Shown here: one piece after another, positions 62,353-64,000 of the stretch
Numbering within the stretch: position 1 is the stretch's first letter
Layout: every line of letters starts with the position of its first letter
NCBI GenBank assembly: GCA_963775575.1
Contig: CAVZJG010000001.1
Span: forward strand, 33,832 to 97,831
Reading direction: 5' to 3'
Source: Roseiarcus sp963775575
GTDB taxonomy: Bacteria > Pseudomonadota > Alphaproteobacteria > Rhizobiales > Beijerinckiaceae
DNA length: 64,000 bases
Made by a program: the position numbers and the translations under genes
The notes under the pieces: generated by a model
What the model was told of the DNA's origin: nothing
The model's input: the letters and a program-made list of their open reading frames with translations, nothing else
The model's database searches: none

Positions 62353-64000
62353 GGGTCTGACTCACTTTTGATGAAGTTGAGGCGCCGATTTGGCCTGGTT
62401 TCGCAGGGGAATCAGCGCCATGCGGTCTCTTCACGCCTCAGAGTTGCTCCCGCCCGGCTTTTCCGCGGTTGATGCGTTGAGCGACGGCGACAGCACCGTC
62501 ATTACGATACGCGCGACGAGCGCGTTGAGCGCGTGCCCATCTTGTGGAGCGATTTCCGATCGTGTTCACAGCCGATATCCTCGTCGCCTGGCGGACTTAC
62601 CGATTGCGGGACAGCGCGTCGTGTTGGTGCTCCATGCCCGGCGCTTCTGCTGTGACGCGCTTCGATGCGCGCGCCGCATCTTCACGGAACGCTTCGACGA
62701 CAACATTCTCAAGCCTTGGGCGCGGCGCACCGCTCGGCTCGATCAGATTGTTCATTGCCTCGCGCTCGCCCTGGGAGGCCGACCGGCGGCGAGTTTCGCG
62801 CGCCGCTTGAGCATGCCGGTCAGCAACGACACCCTATTGCGCGCCGTGCGCAGGCGCGGCAGCCCGAGCTTCGCGCCCCCGGCGATCATTGGGATCGACG
62901 ACTGGGCTTGGCGCCGCAACCAACGCTACGGAACGTTGATCTGTGATCTCGAACGTCGAAAGACGATCGCGTTGTTGCCGGATCGAGAACCGGCGACCGC
63001 CGAGGCATGGCTGACCAGCCAACCGCAGATCGCTGTCGTGGCTCGGGATCGAGGCGGCGGCTACGCGATGGCGACGCAAAAGGCGCTCCCCAACGCGGTG
63101 CAGGTCGCCGACCGCTGGCATCTGATGGAGAACGCAAGCCACGCTTTCCTCGACGCCGTGCGCAAGTCGATGCGTCAAATTCGGACCGCGATCGGCGCGA
63201 CCACGATCAATCCCGCCCTGCTCACCGCGGCCGAGAAGCTCCAATATGAGGGGTATCTGCGCCGCGAGGAAGCCAACGCCGCCATCCTTGCGATGGCCAA
63301 GGACGGCGCGACGATCAGGGAGATCGTGCGTCGTACCGGCTACAGCCGCGGTCTCACCCGAAAGGTGCTTCGCGGTCAGAGGTCGGACATGTTCCGCGTT
63401 CGCAGCAGCTCGCTCGAAGCCTACCTTCCCTGGCTAGACGAGCAATGGGCGGCGGGGCGTCGCAATGGTTCTGAGCTATGGCGTTCACTGAAGCGGCAGG
63501 GGTTTCGCGGATGCCTTCGTGTCGTCAGTGAGTGGAGCGGACGACGTCGGCGATCGGAAAAGATGGATGCGAGCGCGATAAGCCGCACGCCCTCCGCCCG
63601 AACCATCGCCCGGTTGATGACGATCGGGCGCGACCGGCTCTCTAAGGCCGAGACCGTAACCGTCGCCGCCATCGAGAGCGGCGTCGAGCTTCTGGTCGAG
63701 GCGCGCGAAATCGTGGCGGATTTCCAAGCCATGATCCGAAGAAAGGCGCTAGCGGAACTCGATCCGTGGATCGAGCGCGCCAAGACGAGTCTCGTCGCCG
63801 GATTCGCGAACGGCGTCACAAAAGACAAAGCCGCCGTGAGCGCCGCAATCTCGTCGGGTTGGTCCAACGGCCAAGCCGAAGGCCAGATCTGCAAGCTCAA
63901 GCTGGTCAAGCGCCAGATGTATGGGCGAGGAAAACTCGACTTGCTTCAGGCACGGGTCATCGGCGCCACGTGACCCGACCGTCATCAAAAGTGCGTCAGA
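62353..64000 (+). mobile_element. ISL3-family insertion sequence, copy 2 (end cut by window)
   Basis: Inverted relative to copy 1 and nearly identical. Left terminal repeat GGGTCTGACTCACTTTTGAT at 62353; the right repeat reads ATCAAAAGTGCGTCAGA up to the last base, so only about three bases lie outside. Very few differences between copies imply a recent duplication. Confidence 0.9.
62420..63973 (+). CDS. ISL3-family transposase, copy 2
   Basis: 517 residues, the same amino acid sequence as copy 1. ATG at 62420 has GGGGA upstream. See copy 1 for domains. Two intact inverted copies around a short spacer could move as a unit or invert the DNA between them. Confidence 0.95.
   Translation: MRSLHASELLPPGFSAVDALSDGDSTVITIRATSALSACPSCGAISDRVHSRYPRRLADLPIAGQRVVLVLHARRFCCDALRCARRIFTERFDDNILKPWARRTARLDQIVHCLALALGGRPAASFARRLSMPVSNDTLLRAVRRRGSPSFAPPAIIGIDDWAWRRNQRYGTLICDLERRKTIALLPDREPATAEAWLTSQPQIAVVARDRGGGYAMATQKALPNAVQVADRWHLMENASHAFLDAVRKSMRQIRTAIGATTINPALLTAAEKLQYEGYLRREEANAAILAMAKDGATIREIVRRTGYSRGLTRKVLRGQRSDMFRVRSSSLEAYLPWLDEQWAAGRRNGSELWRSLKRQGFRGCLRVVSEWSGRRRRSEKMDASAISRTPSARTIARLMTIGRDRLSKAETVTVAAIESGVELLVEAREIVADFQAMIRRKALAELDPWIERAKTSLVAGFANGVTKDKAAVSAAISSGWSNGQAEGQICKLKLVKRQMYGRGKLDLLQARVIGAT

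Overview
The window is G+C-rich alphaproteobacterial chromosome. The minus-strand run dusB - ntrB - ntrC - ntrY - ntrX - D-amino-acid aminotransferase - hfq - hflX (13.5-23.7 kb) is a gene order characteristic of Hyphomicrobiales (Rhizobiales). parE, a two-domain cold-shock protein and mazG on the left fit the same picture. I cannot place it to genus from sequence alone.

Layout. 1-7 kb: core genes (parE end, cold-shock protein, mazG, a DUF2161 nuclease-fold protein, a double-ACT protein) and a TetR regulator with an array of GTCTCG half-sites in its promoter. 7.3-10.4 kb: a three-gene sugar ABC importer. 10.7-13.5 kb: a small insert carrying a PIG-L deacetylase and a glycosyltransferase, bracketed by two copies of the 3' end of hflX. 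13.5-23.7 kb: the hflX/hfq/ntr block. 23.8 kb: tRNA-Gln(CTG).

23.9-41.5 kb is a genomic island inserted at this tRNA: the last 45 nt of the tRNA recur at 41498-41542. It carries an ABC importer of unknown substrate and a complete hexuronate (Ashwell) pathway: ExuT uptake, UxaC isomerase, UxuB and UxaB reductases, UxuA and UxaA dehydratases, KDG kinase and KDPG aldolase, giving pyruvate and glyceraldehyde-3-phosphate. The island is a mosaic. It holds IS66-type scraps, a broken mannitol-dehydrogenase gene, an 89-nt direct repeat around the ABC module, a transporter remnant, and a uxaA-uxaB segment with visibly different codon use. I found no integrase and no regulator in it.

41.5-60.5 kb is a second accessory region. 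It has a complete branched-chain-amino-acid-type ABC importer, a two-subunit acetoacetate-type CoA-transferase, two thiolases, a GAF/PucR-type regulator, two SDR dehydrogenases, a beta-keto-acid cleavage enzyme (BKACE/DUF849) and a PhaB-type acetoacetyl-CoA reductase. The likely logic is import of an unknown acid, oxidation to a beta-keto acid, BKACE cleavage with acetyl-CoA to acetoacetate plus an acyl-CoA, then activation and thiolysis of acetoacetate or storage as polyhydroxybutyrate. Four copies of a 140-260 bp leader, three with a CTGAGGC-N3-GCCTCAG-type palindrome, lie upstream of four of these transcription units, all in the direction of the downstream gene.

60.5-64 kb: two nearly identical ISL3-family elements in inverted orientation, the second cut by the window end.
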